This document shows positions 18,080 to 28,153 of a DNA stretch of 64,000 nucleotides, one piece after another (the first letter of the stretch is position 1; the number at the start of each line of letters is the position of its first letter). Source of the stretch: Extensimonas perlucida (GTDB lineage Bacteria; Pseudomonadota; Gammaproteobacteria; Burkholderiales; Burkholderiaceae_C); contig NZ_VMYE01000015.1 of the NCBI RefSeq assembly GCF_007655255.1, positions 1 to 64,000 on the forward strand, read 5' to 3'. The translations under genes and the position numbers were made by a program. The notes under the pieces are model-generated. The model did not search any database. It was not told the origin of the DNA and saw only the letters and a program-made list of their open reading frames with translations.

Positions 18080-19863
18080 GCGCGCATGCCTGGACTTTGC
18101 TCGGGGTGTTCTTGGCGGTGCTGCTGCTCGCTGCGGTGCCGCTCGGGCGCTACATCGCCGACGTGATGGAGGGCCGCGGCTTTGCCGTGCGCCTGGGGGC
18201 CCGCCTGGAGGCTTTGCTGTACCGCGCGAGCGGCGTGCGGCCGCACGAGGAAATGGGTTGGAAGTCCTACGCGCTGGCCATTTTGCTGTTCAACCTGTGC
18301 GGCTTCGTGGCGGTGTACGCGCTGCAGCGCCTGCAAGCCTGGCTGCCGCTCAACCCGCAGTCCATGGCCAACGTGAGCGCGGACTCGGCCTTCAACACCG
18401 CCGTTAGCTTTGTCACGAACACCAACTGGCAGGGCTATGCGGGCGAATCCACGATGAGCTACCTCACGCAGATGCTGGGCCTGGCCGTGCAGAACTTCCT
18501 TTCCGCAGCCACCGGCATCGTCGTCGTCATCGTGCTGATCCGTGGCTTTGCGCGACGTACGGTATTGACGGTGGGAAACGCCTGGGTGGACTTGACGCGC
18601 GCCACGCTCTACGTGCTGCTGCCGCTGGCGCTGCTGTTCGCCGCGTTCCTGATGGGGCAGGGCGTGATCCAGAACTTCGATGCCTACCGTGAGGTGGCTA
18701 CGGTAGAGGTCACGCACTACGATGCTCCGAAGCTGGATGCCCAGGGGCAACCGGTGCTGGACGCCCAAGGTGCGCCCGTCACCGAGCCCGCCGAAAGCCG
18801 CACGCAGACCTTGCCCATGGGGCCGGTCGCCTCGCAGGAGGCCATCAAGCTGCTGGGCACCAACGGCGGGGGCTTTTTCAACGCCAATTCTGCGCATCCT
18901 TATGAAAACCCGACGCCGCTGGCGAATTTCGTGCAGATGCTGGCGATCTTCATCATCCCCGCAGCGCTGTGCCTGAGCTTCGGGCACATGGTGGGTGACC
19001 GGCGCCAGGGCTGGGCCGTGCTCATTGCCATGGCGCTGATGTTCGTCGTGCTCGCCGTGGCCGCCATGTCGTTCGAGCAGCAGGCCAACCCTTTGCTGAC
19101 CCAGCACGGCGTCAGTGCCGCTGCGGGCAACATGGAGGGCAAGGAAACGCGCTTTGGCATTGCCGACAGCGGTCTGTTCGCCACCGTCACCACGCTGGCC
19201 TCGTGCGGCGCGGTGAACGCGATGCACGACTCCTTCATGCCCTTGGGCGGCCTCGTGCCTCTTTTAGACATGATGCTGGGCGAGGTGGTGTTCGGCGGCG
19301 TAGGCACGGGGCTCTATGGCATGCTGGTGTTCGCCGTCATGGCGGTGTTCATTGCTGGCCTGATGATTGGCCGCACGCCCGAATACCTGGGCAAGAAGAT
19401 CGAGGCCTACGACATGAAGATGGTGTCCATCGCCATCCTCGTGACGCCGCTGCTGGTGTTGGTCGGTACGGCGATCGCGGCGCTCAGCACTGCCGGCGTG
19501 GCGGGCGTCGCCAACCCGGGCGCGCACGGGTTTTCGGAAATTCTCTACGCCTTCACCTCGGCGGCCAACAACAACGGCAGCGCTTTTGCCGGTCTGTCGG
19601 CCAACACACCTTTCTACAACGTTCTGCTGGGGCTGGCGATGTGGTTCGGGCGCTTTGGCGTGATCGTGCCGGTGCTGGCGCTCGCGGGCTCGCTGGCCGC
19701 CAAGAAGCGCGTCGCCGTGCACGCCGGCGCCATGCCCACGCACGGCCCGCTGTTCGTCGTGCTGCTGATCGGCGTCGTGCTGCTGGTCGGGGCGCTCAAC
19801 TACGTGCCTGCGCTCGCATTGGGCCCGGTGGTGGAGCACTTGATGCTTTTTGCAAGCCATTGA
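18076..19863 (+). CDS. kdpA: Potassium-transporting ATPase subunit KdpA
   Basis: This 595-residue channel-like subunit selects and moves potassium. About ten membrane helices are present. Four selectivity-loop regions can be recognised: [50 protein letters not shown] and [16 protein letters not shown]. Gly residues that line the filter are intact. It starts inside the kdpF stop, and kdpB follows 16 bp later behind AGGAGGA. This is the first large gene of a complete kdpFABC set. Confidence 0.96.
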   Translation: MSAHAWTLLGVFLAVLLLAAVPLGRYIADVMEGRGFAVRLGARLEALLYRASGVRPHEEMGWKSYALAILLFNLCGFVAVYALQRLQAWLPLNPQSMANVSADSAFNTAVSFVTNTNWQGYAGESTMSYLTQMLGLAVQNFLSAATGIVVVIVLIRGFARRTVLTVGNAWVDLTRATLYVLLPLALLFAAFLMGQGVIQNFDAYREVATVEVTHYDAPKLDAQGQPVLDAQGAPVTEPAESRTQTLPMGPVASQEAIKLLGTNGGGFFNANSAHPYENPTPLANFVQMLAIFIIPAALCLSFGHMVGDRRQGWAVLIAMALMFVVLAVAAMSFEQQANPLLTQHGVSAAAGNMEGKETRFGIADSGLFATVTTLASCGAVNAMHDSFMPLGGLVPLLDMMLGEVVFGGVGTGLYGMLVFAVMAVFIAGLMIGRTPEYLGKKIEAYDMKMVSIAILVTPLLVLVGTAIAALSTAGVAGVANPGAHGFSEILYAFTSAANNNGSAFAGLSANTPFYNVLLGLAMWFGRFGVIVPVLALAGSLAAKKRVAVHAGAMPTHGPLFVVLLIGVVLLVGALNYVPALALGPVVEHLMLFASH

Positions 19864-19879
19864 GCAGGAGGAACCTTCC

Positions 19880-21943
19880 ATGTCACACCCTCAATTGCGC
19901 ATGTTCGACCCGGCGCTGCTGATGCCGGCCATCTTGGACGCATGCAAAAAGCTCCACCCCGCTGCGCAATGGCGCAATCCGGTGATGTTCGTCGTCTATG
20001 TCGGCAGCATGCTGACCACCGTGCTCGGCGTGCAGGCGTTGTTCGGCCAGGGCGAGGCGCCGGTCGGCTTCATCCTGGCCGTGGCGCTGTGGCTCTGGTT
20101 CACGGTGCTGTTCGCCAATTTTGCTGAGGCCTTGGCCGAAGGGCGCAGCAAGGCGCAGGCGGCCGCGCTGCGCGGCCTGAAAAAAGACACCTGGACCAAA
20201 AAACTGCAAGGCCGGCATGCCGACGCGCAGTGGAGCATGGTGCCGGCGAGCGATCTGCGCAAGGGCGACATCGTGCGCGTCGATGCCAACATGCTCATCC
20301 CGGCCGACGGCCAGGTGATCGAAGGCGTGGCCTCGGTGGACGAGTCCGCGATCACCGGCGAATCGGCCCCGGTGATCCGTGAGTCGGGCGGGGATTTTGC
20401 CTCCGTCACCGGGGGCACGCGCGTGCTCTCGGACTGGCTGGTGATCGAGGTCACCGTGAACCCCGGAGAAACCTTCGTCGACCGCATGATCGCGATGGTG
20501 GAAGGCGCCAAGCGGCAGAAGACGCCCAACGAGATCGCGCTGACCATTCTGTTGGTGGCCCTGACCATCGTCTTTCTGGGTGTCACGGTGACGCTGCTGC
20601 CCTACTCGCTGTTCAGCGTCCATGCCGCCGGTGCCGGCACACCCATCAGCATGACGGCGTTGGTGGCCTTGCTGGTGTGCCTGATTCCGACCACCATCGC
20701 CGGCCTGCTCTCGGCCATCGGCGTGGCAGGCATGAGCCGCATGATGCAGGCCAACGTGATCGCCACCTCGGGCCGCGCGGTCGAGGCGGCGGGTGACGTG
20801 GATGTGCTGCTGTTGGACAAGACCGGCACCATCACGCTGGGCAACCGCCAGGCTTCGGCATTTTTGCCCACAGCCGGCGTGCAGGAGGCCGAACTCGCCG
20901 ACGCCGCGCAGCTCGCCTCTCTGGCCGACGAAACGCCCGAAGGGCGCAGCATCGTGGTTCTGGCCAAGCAGAAGTTCCAGCTGCGCGAACGTGACGTGGC
21001 GGCGCTCGGGGCGCAGTTCGTGCACTTCACGGCGCAAACAAGGATGAGCGGCGTCGATCTGGCCGATGGGCGCTGCCTGCGCAAGGGCGCGGCAGATGCG
21101 ATCCGCCGGCACGTGGAGGCGCTCGGGGGTCAGTTTCCGCCCGCGCTGCAAAGCGTGGTCGATGAGGTCGCGCGGCGCGGCAGCACCCCGCTCGTGGTGG
21201 CCGATGGCAAGCGTGTGCTCGGTGCGATCGAGCTCAAGGACGTTGTCAAGGGCGGCATCAAGGAGCGCTTTGCCGAACTGCGCCGCATGGGCATCAAGAC
21301 GGTGATGGTGACCGGCGACAACCGCCTGACGGCGGCTGCCATTGCGGCCGAGTCCGGCGTCGATGACTTTCTGGCCGAGGCCACGCCCGAGGCCAAGCTG
21401 CAGTGCATCCGCGAGTACCAGGCGCAGGGCCGCCTCGTGGCCATGACGGGCGACGGCACCAACGACGCGCCCGCGCTGGCGCAGGCCGACGTCGCGGTGG
21501 CCATGAACACCGGCACGCAGGCGGCCAAGGAAGCCGGCAACATGGTGGATCTGGACAGCAATCCGACCAAGCTGATCGAAGTGGTCGAGACGGGCAAGCA
21601 GATGCTGATGACGCGCGGCTCGCTCACCACCTTCAGCATCGCCAACGACGTGGCCAAATACTTCGCGATCATCCCGGCAGCCTTCGTCAGCACCTATCCG
21701 CAGCTCGCGGCGCTGAACGTGATGGGGCTCGCGACACCGGGTTCGGCCATCCTCTCGGCGGTGATCTTCAACGCGCTGATCATCATGTGCTTGATCCCGC
21801 TGGCGCTCAAGGGCGTCAAGTACCGGCCGCTGGGCGCAGCCGTGCTGCTGCGCCGCAACCTGCTCATTTATGGTTTAGGCGGTCTGGTCGCGCCCTTCGT
21901 GGGTATCAAGTTGATCGACATGCTGCTGGCCGCATTCCACTGA
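19880..21943 (+). CDS. kdpB: Potassium-transporting P-type ATPase subunit KdpB
   Basis: This 687-residue catalytic subunit has the phosphorylation site DKTGT with Asp 313 ([14 protein letters not shown]). The actuator loop is [14 protein letters not shown], the nucleotide-binding region is [16 protein letters not shown], and the hinge is [20 protein letters not shown]. Membrane helices flank these domains. KdpB hydrolyses ATP to drive uptake through KdpA. ATG 19880 was chosen over the in-frame upstream start because AGGAGGA lies just before it. Confidence 0.97.
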   Translation: MSHPQLRMFDPALLMPAILDACKKLHPAAQWRNPVMFVVYVGSMLTTVLGVQALFGQGEAPVGFILAVALWLWFTVLFANFAEALAEGRSKAQAAALRGLKKDTWTKKLQGRHADAQWSMVPASDLRKGDIVRVDANMLIPADGQVIEGVASVDESAITGESAPVIRESGGDFASVTGGTRVLSDWLVIEVTVNPGETFVDRMIAMVEGAKRQKTPNEIALTILLVALTIVFLGVTVTLLPYSLFSVHAAGAGTPISMTALVALLVCLIPTTIAGLLSAIGVAGMSRMMQANVIATSGRAVEAAGDVDVLLLDKTGTITLGNRQASAFLPTAGVQEAELADAAQLASLADETPEGRSIVVLAKQKFQLRERDVAALGAQFVHFTAQTRMSGVDLADGRCLRKGAADAIRRHVEALGGQFPPALQSVVDEVARRGSTPLVVADGKRVLGAIELKDVVKGGIKERFAELRRMGIKTVMVTGDNRLTAAAIAAESGVDDFLAEATPEAKLQCIREYQAQGRLVAMTGDGTNDAPALAQADVAVAMNTGTQAAKEAGNMVDLDSNPTKLIEVVETGKQMLMTRGSLTTFSIANDVAKYFAIIPAAFVSTYPQLAALNVMGLATPGSAILSAVIFNALIIMCLIPLALKGVKYRPLGAAVLLRRNLLIYGLGGLVAPFVGIKLIDMLLAAFH

Positions 21944-21956
21944 AGGAGATCACGCC

Positions 21957-22532
21957 ATGAAAACACTTCTGCGCCCGGCGCTCACCCTCTTCGTTTTGCT
22001 GACCCTGCTCACCGGGGTGTTCTATCCGCTGGTGGTAACGGGCATAGGCAAGCTGGCCTTTGCCGACGCGGCTGCCGGCAGCCTGATCTACCGGGACGGC
22101 AAATCCGTGGGTTCGGCCCTGATCGGGCAGAACTTCAGCGCGCCGCAATACTTCTGGGGCCGTCCTTCGGCGACCGGGCCGTATCCCTACAACGCCGCAG
22201 CGTCTTCGGGCTCGAACCAAGGGCCTTTGAATCCTGCGCTGGCCCAGGCCGTGCAGGCGCGCGTGCAGGCGCTGCGCGCGGCCGATCCGGGCAACCCGCT
22301 GCCCGTGCCCGCCGACCTGGTCATGGCGTCGGCCAGCGGCCTGGACCCGCACATCAGCCCCGAGGCGGCTGCGTACCAGGCGGGCCGCGTCGCGCGCGCC
22401 CGCGGCCTTGGCGTCGAGCAGGTGCGTGCCATCGTGGCGCAGCACACCGCAGGGCGCCAGTGGGGCTTCTTCGGCGAGCCGCGCGTGCAGGTGCTCGAAC
22501 TCAATCTGGCGCTCGATGCCTTGCGCCGCTGA
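21957..22532 (+). CDS. kdpC: Potassium-transporting ATPase subunit KdpC
   Basis: This 191-residue subunit has one N-terminal membrane helix (about residues 8-30) and a soluble periplasmic domain. Family blocks are [47 protein letters not shown] and [18 protein letters not shown]. It completes KdpFABC. The start is 13 bp after kdpB behind AAGGAG. The next gene is a CorA-like transporter rather than kdpD, which is unusual. Confidence 0.95.
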   Translation: MKTLLRPALTLFVLLTLLTGVFYPLVVTGIGKLAFADAAAGSLIYRDGKSVGSALIGQNFSAPQYFWGRPSATGPYPYNAAASSGSNQGPLNPALAQAVQARVQALRAADPGNPLPVPADLVMASASGLDPHISPEAAAYQAGRVARARGLGVEQVRAIVAQHTAGRQWGFFGEPRVQVLELNLALDALRR

Positions 22533-22601
22533 AAAAACCTGTGCCGAGGTCGGGCAATGCATACTCGATCTCCCGCCCCGTGGGGTGCCTGCGAACAAGG
22601 A

Positions 22602-23603
22602 ATGCTCGTGCTGATCAACTGCGTCGTCTATCAGGAGGGGAAGAAACTCGCCGACATTCCCGTGCAGGAGATTCGGCACCATCTCGATCGCCCTGGCTGC
22701 TTCGTGTGGGTCGCCTTGCGCGACGCCACCGAGCCGGAGTTGCGCCAGATGCAGCAGGAGTTCAGCCTGCACGAGCTTGCCGTGGAGGACGCGCTGCATG
22801 GCCACCAGCGGCCCAAGATCGAGGAATACGGTGCCATGGTGTTCGTCGTCATGCACTTGCTCGAAATGCCTTCAGACTCCGCTCCTATTGCCGAGAAAGC
22901 TACTGAAGGCATAGCAATCGGCGAAGTGGCGATCTTCGTCGGTGCGAACTTCGTGCTCTCGGTGCGCAACCGCAGCAGCCAGAACTTTCTCGGTGTGCGC
23001 GCACGCTGCGAGCACGAGCCCCAGCTGCTGCGGCATGGCGCAGGGTTCGTGCTGTATGCGCTGATGGACGCGGTGGTGGACAGGTACTTTCCCATCCTCG
23101 AGCAAATCGAAACCGACCTCGAGGAGATCGAGTCGCAAATTTTCGAAGGCGGCGCGGCGCGCTCGAACGTGCAGCGGCTGTATGCGCTCAAGCGCCGCGC
23201 GAGTGTGCTGCGCCATGCCGTGGCGCCACTGCTCGAAGCCGCGGGCAAGCTGCACGGCGGGCGCGTGCCCGAGGTCTGCCTGAGCACCCAGGAGTATTTC
23301 CGCGACATTCACGACCACCTGGCGCGCATGAACGCAGCGATCGACGCGATCCGCGACACCATTGGCATGGCGATGCAGGTCAACCTTTCCCTGGTCACGA
23401 TCGACGAGTCGGAGGTGACCAAGCGGCTCGCCGCGTGGGCAGCGATTTTTGCCGTCTCGACGGCGCTGGCCGGTATCTGGGGCATGAATTTCGAGCACAT
23501 GCCCGAGCTCAAGTGGGCTTACGGCTATCCCTTCGCCCTGGGCCTGATCGCCACCGCTGCAGGCATCCTCTACTGGCGCTTCAAGCGCGCCGGCTGGTTG
23601 TGA
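22602..23603 (+). CDS. CorA/ZntB-like divalent cation transporter
   Basis: This protein of about 333 residues has the CorA architecture. A cytoplasmic alpha/beta domain is followed by a long helix (DLEEIESQIFEGG onward) and two C-terminal membrane helices separated by GMNF, the signature loop. The residues after GMNF are EHMPELKWAYGYP, as in magnesium CorA members. AAGGA at 22597-22601 is too close for ATG 22602 but well placed for GTG 22608, so the start is uncertain by two codons. The gene lies between kdpC and kdpD, 25 bp before the latter, and is probably co-transcribed with the potassium system. Confidence 0.88.
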   Translation: MLVLINCVVYQEGKKLADIPVQEIRHHLDRPGCFVWVALRDATEPELRQMQQEFSLHELAVEDALHGHQRPKIEEYGAMVFVVMHLLEMPSDSAPIAEKATEGIAIGEVAIFVGANFVLSVRNRSSQNFLGVRARCEHEPQLLRHGAGFVLYALMDAVVDRYFPILEQIETDLEEIESQIFEGGAARSNVQRLYALKRRASVLRHAVAPLLEAAGKLHGGRVPEVCLSTQEYFRDIHDHLARMNAAIDAIRDTIGMAMQVNLSLVTIDESEVTKRLAAWAAIFAVSTALAGIWGMNFEHMPELKWAYGYPFALGLIATAAGILYWRFKRAGWL

Positions 23604-23628
23604 AGCGGCGCGTTGATATTCGGCTGCC

Positions 23629-26364
23629 ATGACGGATGCGCCCGAACGCCCCGATCCCGATGCCTTGCTGCAGCGCGTGCAGGCAGAGGAGGAGCATGCG
23701 CGGCGCGGGCGGTTGAAGATATTTTTCGGCGCTTCGCCGGGCGTGGGCAAGACCTGGGCGATGCTGGCCGCCGCGCACGTCGCGCAGGCGCAGGGCTTGG
23801 CGCTCGTGATCGGCGTGGTCGAGACGCATGGCCGCGCCGACACCGAGGCCATGGCCAGGGGGCTGCCGCGGCTGGCGCTCAAGGCAGTGCCGTACCGCGA
23901 TCGCGTGCTGCGGGAATTCGACCTCGACGCAGCGCTGGCCTTTGGCGCCGCGCACCCGCAGGCGCTGGTGCTGCTCGACGAACTGGCGCACAGCAACGCG
24001 CCCGGCTCGCGCCACCCCAAGCGCTGGCAGGACGTCGAAGAACTGCTGCAGGCGGGCGTGGACGTCTGGACGACGATGAACGTGCAGCATCTCGAGAGTT
24101 TGAACGACGTCGTCAGCGGCATTACCGGCATCCGCGTCTGGGAGACGGTGCCCGATCGCGTATTCGACGAAGCCGACGAGGTGGTGGTGGTCGATCTGCC
24201 GCCCGACGAGCTGCTCGATCGCCTCAGGGCAGGCAAGGTGTATCTGCCGCAGCAGGCCGAGCGCGCGGCGGCCAATTTCTTTCGCAAGGGCAACTTGCTG
24301 GCGCTGCGCGAACTGGCCTTGCGCCGCACCGCCGACCGCGTCGATGTCGAAATGCAGGTCTATCGGCGCCAAAGCGCCGTGCAAGCGGTGTGGCCCAACC
24401 GCGAGGCTTTGCTCGCCTGCGTCGGTGCGGGCGGGCACGCGGAAAAAGTGGTGCGCAGCTGCGCGCGCCTGGCGGCGCAGCTCGACGTGCCCTGGCATGC
24501 AGTGCATGTGGAAACGCCCGCGATGCAGCGCCTGCCGGAAGCCCAACACGAGCGTGTATTGCGGGTACTGAAGCTGGCCGAGGAACTTGGGGCCGTCACC
24601 GCCACGCCCAGCGCGCCCGAACTGGCGCCTGCACTGGTGCGCTACGCGCGCGAGCACAACCTCGTGCGGCTGGTGGTCGGCCGCAGCGAGCGGCGCCGGT
24701 ACTGGCCGTTGGCCGCGCCACTGGCAGAGCGTGTTGCTGCGCTGGCCGATGATCTCGATGTGTTGCAGGTTGCATTGCCCGTGATGGGAGCAAGCAAGCG
24801 TCCGCTGCGGCACGCGCACCGCCCAGCCGAGGACGCTCCCCTGCACTGGCAGGGTTATGTGGCGGCTGCCGGGGCCTGCGCGTTGGTGGCTGCGCTCGCC
24901 ACGCCCCTGACGGGTATGCTCGAGCTGACCAACATCGTGATGCTGTTTTTGCTTGCGGTGGTTGGTGTGGCGCTGCGCTGGGGGCGCGGGCCAGCCGTAT
25001 TGGCGGCCTTCCTCGGTGTCGGCTTGTTCGATTTTTTCTTCGTCGCGCCGCACTTCTCATTTGCGGTGAGCGATGTCCAATACCTCGTCACTTTTGCCGT
25101 GATGCTGGTCGTAGCCCTCGTGGTAGGCCAACTCATGGCCGGACTGAAGGTACAGGCCGAGGCGGCCACCTTGCGCGAGCACCGCGTGCGCGGGCTCTAT
25201 GAAATGTCGCGCGACCTGTCGGCGGCGCTACTGCCCGCACAGGTGGCTGAGATCGGGGCGCGCTTTCTTGCGGCGGAATTCGGCGCGCGCGCTACCTTGC
25301 TTGAAGCTGACGACGACGAGCGCCTGCACCCACTGCCCGGCGGCGAGGTCGAGGTCGATGATGGGGTGGCGCAATGGGCTTTCGACCATGGCGAGGCTGC
25401 CGGTCATGGCACCGATACGTTGCCGGCCAGCCGCTGCCTGGTGCTGCCGCTGAAAGCGCCAATGCGCCAGCGCGGTGTGCTCGCGATCGAGCCGGCGGCA
25501 GGTGCGCAGGCGCTGGGGCCGGAGCAACGGCGCCTGCTCGAGACCTGCGCGTCGCTGCTCGCGATTTCGCTCGAGCGCATCCACTACATCGACGTGGCGC
25601 AAAAGAGCACTTTGCAGATCGAGTCCGAACGCCTGCGCAATTCGCTGCTGTCGGCGATCTCGCACGACCTGCGCACGCCGCTGGCCGCATTGGTGGGGCT
25701 TGCGGATGCGCTGCTCATGGCACAAGCGTCAGGACGCGATCCCAGCGGGCAGCACGAGATCGCGCTTTCGATCCGCGCATCGGCGCTGCGCATGAGTGCG
25801 CTGGTCAATAACCTGCTCGACATGGCACGGCTGGAGGCCGGCGGGGTGCAACTCCACCGTGCCTGGCAGCCGCTCGAAGAAGTGGTGGGGGCAGCGCTCG
25901 CGGCCTGCGCGCCGGCGCTGCGCGAGCGGCCCGTGAGCGTGCAGTTGGCCGATGACCTGCCGCTGCTCGAATTCGACGCCGTGCTGATCGAGCGCGTGCT
26001 GGTCAATCTGCTCGAAAACGCCGCCAAATATACGCCGCCCGGCACGCCCGTGCGCATTGCGGGCAAGCCCTCAGGGGCTTACGTCACCATCACCATAGAC
26101 GACGACGGGCCGGGTCTGCCGCCGGGACGCGAGGAGGCACTCTTCGAAAAATTCGAACGAGGCACGCGCGAGAGTGCGACACCTGGTGTGGGTCTGGGCC
26201 TCGCGATCTGCCGTGCCATCGTGCTTGCGCACGGCGGTCGCATCCGCGGGGAAAACCGCATCGAACAGGGGCGGGTGGCGGGCGCACGCTTCACCATCGA
26301 GCTGCCGCGTGGCACGCCGCCTGCAGACGACGGCAGTGTGGAAGGAGTAAAAACCTGTTCATGA
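23629..26364 (+). CDS. kdpD: Sensor histidine kinase KdpD
   Basis: This 911-residue membrane kinase senses potassium limitation. The N-terminal KdpD domain has Walker A FFGASPGVGKTWAML and ELAHSNAPGSRHPKRWQDVE. A UspA-like domain follows (about residues 250-375), then four close membrane helices (DUF4118, about 405-505), a GAF-like domain and the kinase core. The core has His 679 in ISHDLRTPLAAL and ATP-binding boxes NLLENAAKYTPPG and DDDGPGLPPG. It phosphorylates KdpE. Its stop codon lies inside a perfect inverted repeat just before kdpE. Confidence 0.95.
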   Translation: MTDAPERPDPDALLQRVQAEEEHARRGRLKIFFGASPGVGKTWAMLAAAHVAQAQGLALVIGVVETHGRADTEAMARGLPRLALKAVPYRDRVLREFDLDAALAFGAAHPQALVLLDELAHSNAPGSRHPKRWQDVEELLQAGVDVWTTMNVQHLESLNDVVSGITGIRVWETVPDRVFDEADEVVVVDLPPDELLDRLRAGKVYLPQQAERAAANFFRKGNLLALRELALRRTADRVDVEMQVYRRQSAVQAVWPNREALLACVGAGGHAEKVVRSCARLAAQLDVPWHAVHVETPAMQRLPEAQHERVLRVLKLAEELGAVTATPSAPELAPALVRYAREHNLVRLVVGRSERRRYWPLAAPLAERVAALADDLDVLQVALPVMGASKRPLRHAHRPAEDAPLHWQGYVAAAGACALVAALATPLTGMLELTNIVMLFLLAVVGVALRWGRGPAVLAAFLGVGLFDFFFVAPHFSFAVSDVQYLVTFAVMLVVALVVGQLMAGLKVQAEAATLREHRVRGLYEMSRDLSAALLPAQVAEIGARFLAAEFGARATLLEADDDERLHPLPGGEVEVDDGVAQWAFDHGEAAGHGTDTLPASRCLVLPLKAPMRQRGVLAIEPAAGAQALGPEQRRLLETCASLLAISLERIHYIDVAQKSTLQIESERLRNSLLSAISHDLRTPLAALVGLADALLMAQASGRDPSGQHEIALSIRASALRMSALVNNLLDMARLEAGGVQLHRAWQPLEEVVGAALAACAPALRERPVSVQLADDLPLLEFDAVLIERVLVNLLENAAKYTPPGTPVRIAGKPSGAYVTITIDDDGPGLPPGREEALFEKFERGTRESATPGVGLGLAICRAIVLAHGGRIRGENRIEQGRVAGARFTIELPRGTPPADDGSVEGVKTCS

Positions 26365-26382
26365 TCCTTTCATGAACAGGTT
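26352..26382 (+). promoter_or_regulatory. Perfect hairpin across the kdpD stop codon
   Basis: AACCTGTTCATGA (26352-26364) and TCATGAACAGGTT (26370-26382) form a 13-bp perfect stem with a 5-base loop. The kdpD stop is the end of the first arm, and kdpE starts 8 bp after the second. No T-run follows, so it is more likely an mRNA processing or translation-control structure than a terminator. Confidence 0.75.
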
Positions 26383-26389
26383 CTAGACC

Positions 26390-27082
26390 ATGACCGCATT
26401 GCGCAGCCGCATCCTGGTCGTCGAGGACGAGGCGGAAATCCGCCACTTCGTGCGCCTGGCGCTGGAGTCCGAAGGGTATGAGGTGTTCGAGGCCGACAGC
26501 GTGAAGCGCGGGTTGATCGAGGCCGCAACGCGCCGCCCGGACCTGCTGGTGCTGGACCTCGGGCTGCCAGATGGCGACGGCGTGGAAGTGGTGCGAGCGC
26601 TGCGCCAGTGGTCGGCCGTGCCGGTACTGGTGCTTTCGGCACGCAGCCAGGAGGCAGACAAAATCGCCGCACTCGACACCGGCGCGGACGACTATCTGGT
26701 CAAGCCCTTTGGCGCCGGCGAACTGCTGGCGCGCGTGCGCGCGCAGTTGCGCCGCCATCTGCAGCAGTCCCCCGCAGGTGAGCCGGTACTCACATTCGGT
26801 GACATCCGCATCGATTTGGTGGGGCGCGTGGTGGAGCGCGCCGGCCAGACACTGCACCTCACGCCCATCGAATACAAACTGCTCACCTATCTGGCAGCGC
26901 AGCCAGATCGGGTGATCACGCACCGTCAACTGCTAAAGGCCGTCTGGGGACCAGGCCACGCCGAAGACACCCACTACGTGCGCGTGCACATGGCCAACCT
27001 GCGCAAAAAGATCGAGCAGGTGCCTGCGATGCCCAAGCACCTGCTGACCGAGACCGGTGTGGGGTATCGCTTCAAGCGGTGA
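26390..27082 (+). CDS. kdpE: Response regulator KdpE
   Basis: This 230-residue OmpR-family regulator has a receiver domain with the acidic pocket (EDE at about 12-14), phospho-acceptor Asp 56 in LVLDLGLPDGDG, and Lys in DDYLVKPFGAGEL. The C-terminal winged-helix domain (about 132-228) has LTPIEYKLLTYLAA and VRVHMANLRKKIE. KdpE activates the kdp promoter when phosphorylated by KdpD. It is the last gene of the kdp locus. Confidence 0.96.
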   Translation: MTALRSRILVVEDEAEIRHFVRLALESEGYEVFEADSVKRGLIEAATRRPDLLVLDLGLPDGDGVEVVRALRQWSAVPVLVLSARSQEADKIAALDTGADDYLVKPFGAGELLARVRAQLRRHLQQSPAGEPVLTFGDIRIDLVGRVVERAGQTLHLTPIEYKLLTYLAAQPDRVITHRQLLKAVWGPGHAEDTHYVRVHMANLRKKIEQVPAMPKHLLTETGVGYRFKR

Positions 27083-27316
27083 ATAAACAGCGTAAATCTC
27101 AGATTTACTCCGTCTTTCAGGCGTAAGGCGCTCTATTTTACGAAGCGTTCGGCAGCGTCTCGAATGGGCACGGACCCGCGGAACTGTCATGCAACCGCCA
27201 TCGCATTGACACCATCTCGTCATTCGTGACAACCACACTGGGATGACGAAAAACCATATTCCCCGCGAATGGCTTGGTTTTTGCCTTGATCACCGTTTTC
27301 CAAAGGAGAGTTGTCC

Positions 27317-28153
27317 ATGAACGAGTTGCCCAGCCCTACGCTGCCCCTGTCGCCCATTTCCCTGCCCAGGGGGTCACTTCACCGCCCGGGCCATGCGGAT
27401 GGTGCGGCGCAGCCTGCGTCTGCGGGCAAAGGGATTGAAGTGGCGTGGGCGCGGCACCTCGACGAAGTCCGCGCGGCGCAGCGGCTGAGGTACGAGGTGT
27501 TCGTGCGTGAAATGGGCGCACGCCTGACGACGCCCGTGCCCGAGCACGACATCGACCTGTTCGACGACTATTGCGAGCACCTGGTGGTGCGCGCGCAGGC
27601 CACGCAGGAAGTCATAGGCACCTACCGCGTCCTGACCCCGGCGCAGGCGCGGCGCGTGGGCAGCACCTACAGCGATACCGAATTCGACCTCACGCGCCTG
27701 CGCGGCCTGCGCGAGCGCATGGTGGAGCTGGGCCGCAGCTGCGTACACCCCGATTTCCGCCAGGGCGGCGTGATCATGGCGCTGTGGGGCGCGCTGGGCG
27801 ACTTCATGGTGCGCAACCAGCTCGACACCATGATAGGCTGCGGCAGCATCCCCATGATGCACAACGGCGTGGCCGGTGGCGACGTGGCCGCGAGCATCTG
27901 GGCGCAATTGCGCCAAACGCATCTTGCGCCCATCGAATACCAGGTGCGCCCGCGCCTGCCACTGCCCGTGGAGCAGCTCGACGCCAGCCTGCAGGTCGAG
28001 CCGCCCGCGCTCATCAAAGGCTACCTGCGCATGGGCACGCGCGTGCTCGGCGCACCCGCGTGGGACCCGGACTTCAACACCGCCGACCTGCCCTTGATGA
28101 TGCGCCTGGCCGACTTGCCCCAGCGCTATCGCAAGCACTTTCTGGGTGCCTGA
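27317..28153 (+). CDS. OlsB-like N-acyltransferase (GNAT fold)
   Basis: This 278-residue protein matches the Acetyltransf_5/OlsB family, which moves an acyl chain from acyl-ACP to the alpha-amino group of ornithine in ornithine-lipid synthesis. Seen motifs: RYEVFVREMGARLT, DLFDDYCEHLVVRA, GTYRVLTP, MVELGRSCVHPDFR and GCGSIPMMHNG. The start is ATG 27317 after AAAGGAGAG, with a weaker TTG at 27311. No olsA partner is adjacent. The stop overlaps the start of the next gene (TGATG), coupling it to an LpxH-like phosphatase. Ornithine as substrate is inferred from the family. Confidence 0.8.
   Translation: MNELPSPTLPLSPISLPRGSLHRPGHADGAAQPASAGKGIEVAWARHLDEVRAAQRLRYEVFVREMGARLTTPVPEHDIDLFDDYCEHLVVRAQATQEVIGTYRVLTPAQARRVGSTYSDTEFDLTRLRGLRERMVELGRSCVHPDFRQGGVIMALWGALGDFMVRNQLDTMIGCGSIPMMHNGVAGGDVAASIWAQLRQTHLAPIEYQVRPRLPLPVEQLDASLQVEPPALIKGYLRMGTRVLGAPAWDPDFNTADLPLMMRLADLPQRYRKHFLGA

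Noticed and set aside
22868-22920. Possible further interspersed repeat inside the CorA-like gene
   Set aside because: It is A/T-richer than the gene and codes a Glu/Ala linker, but does not align to the shared core.
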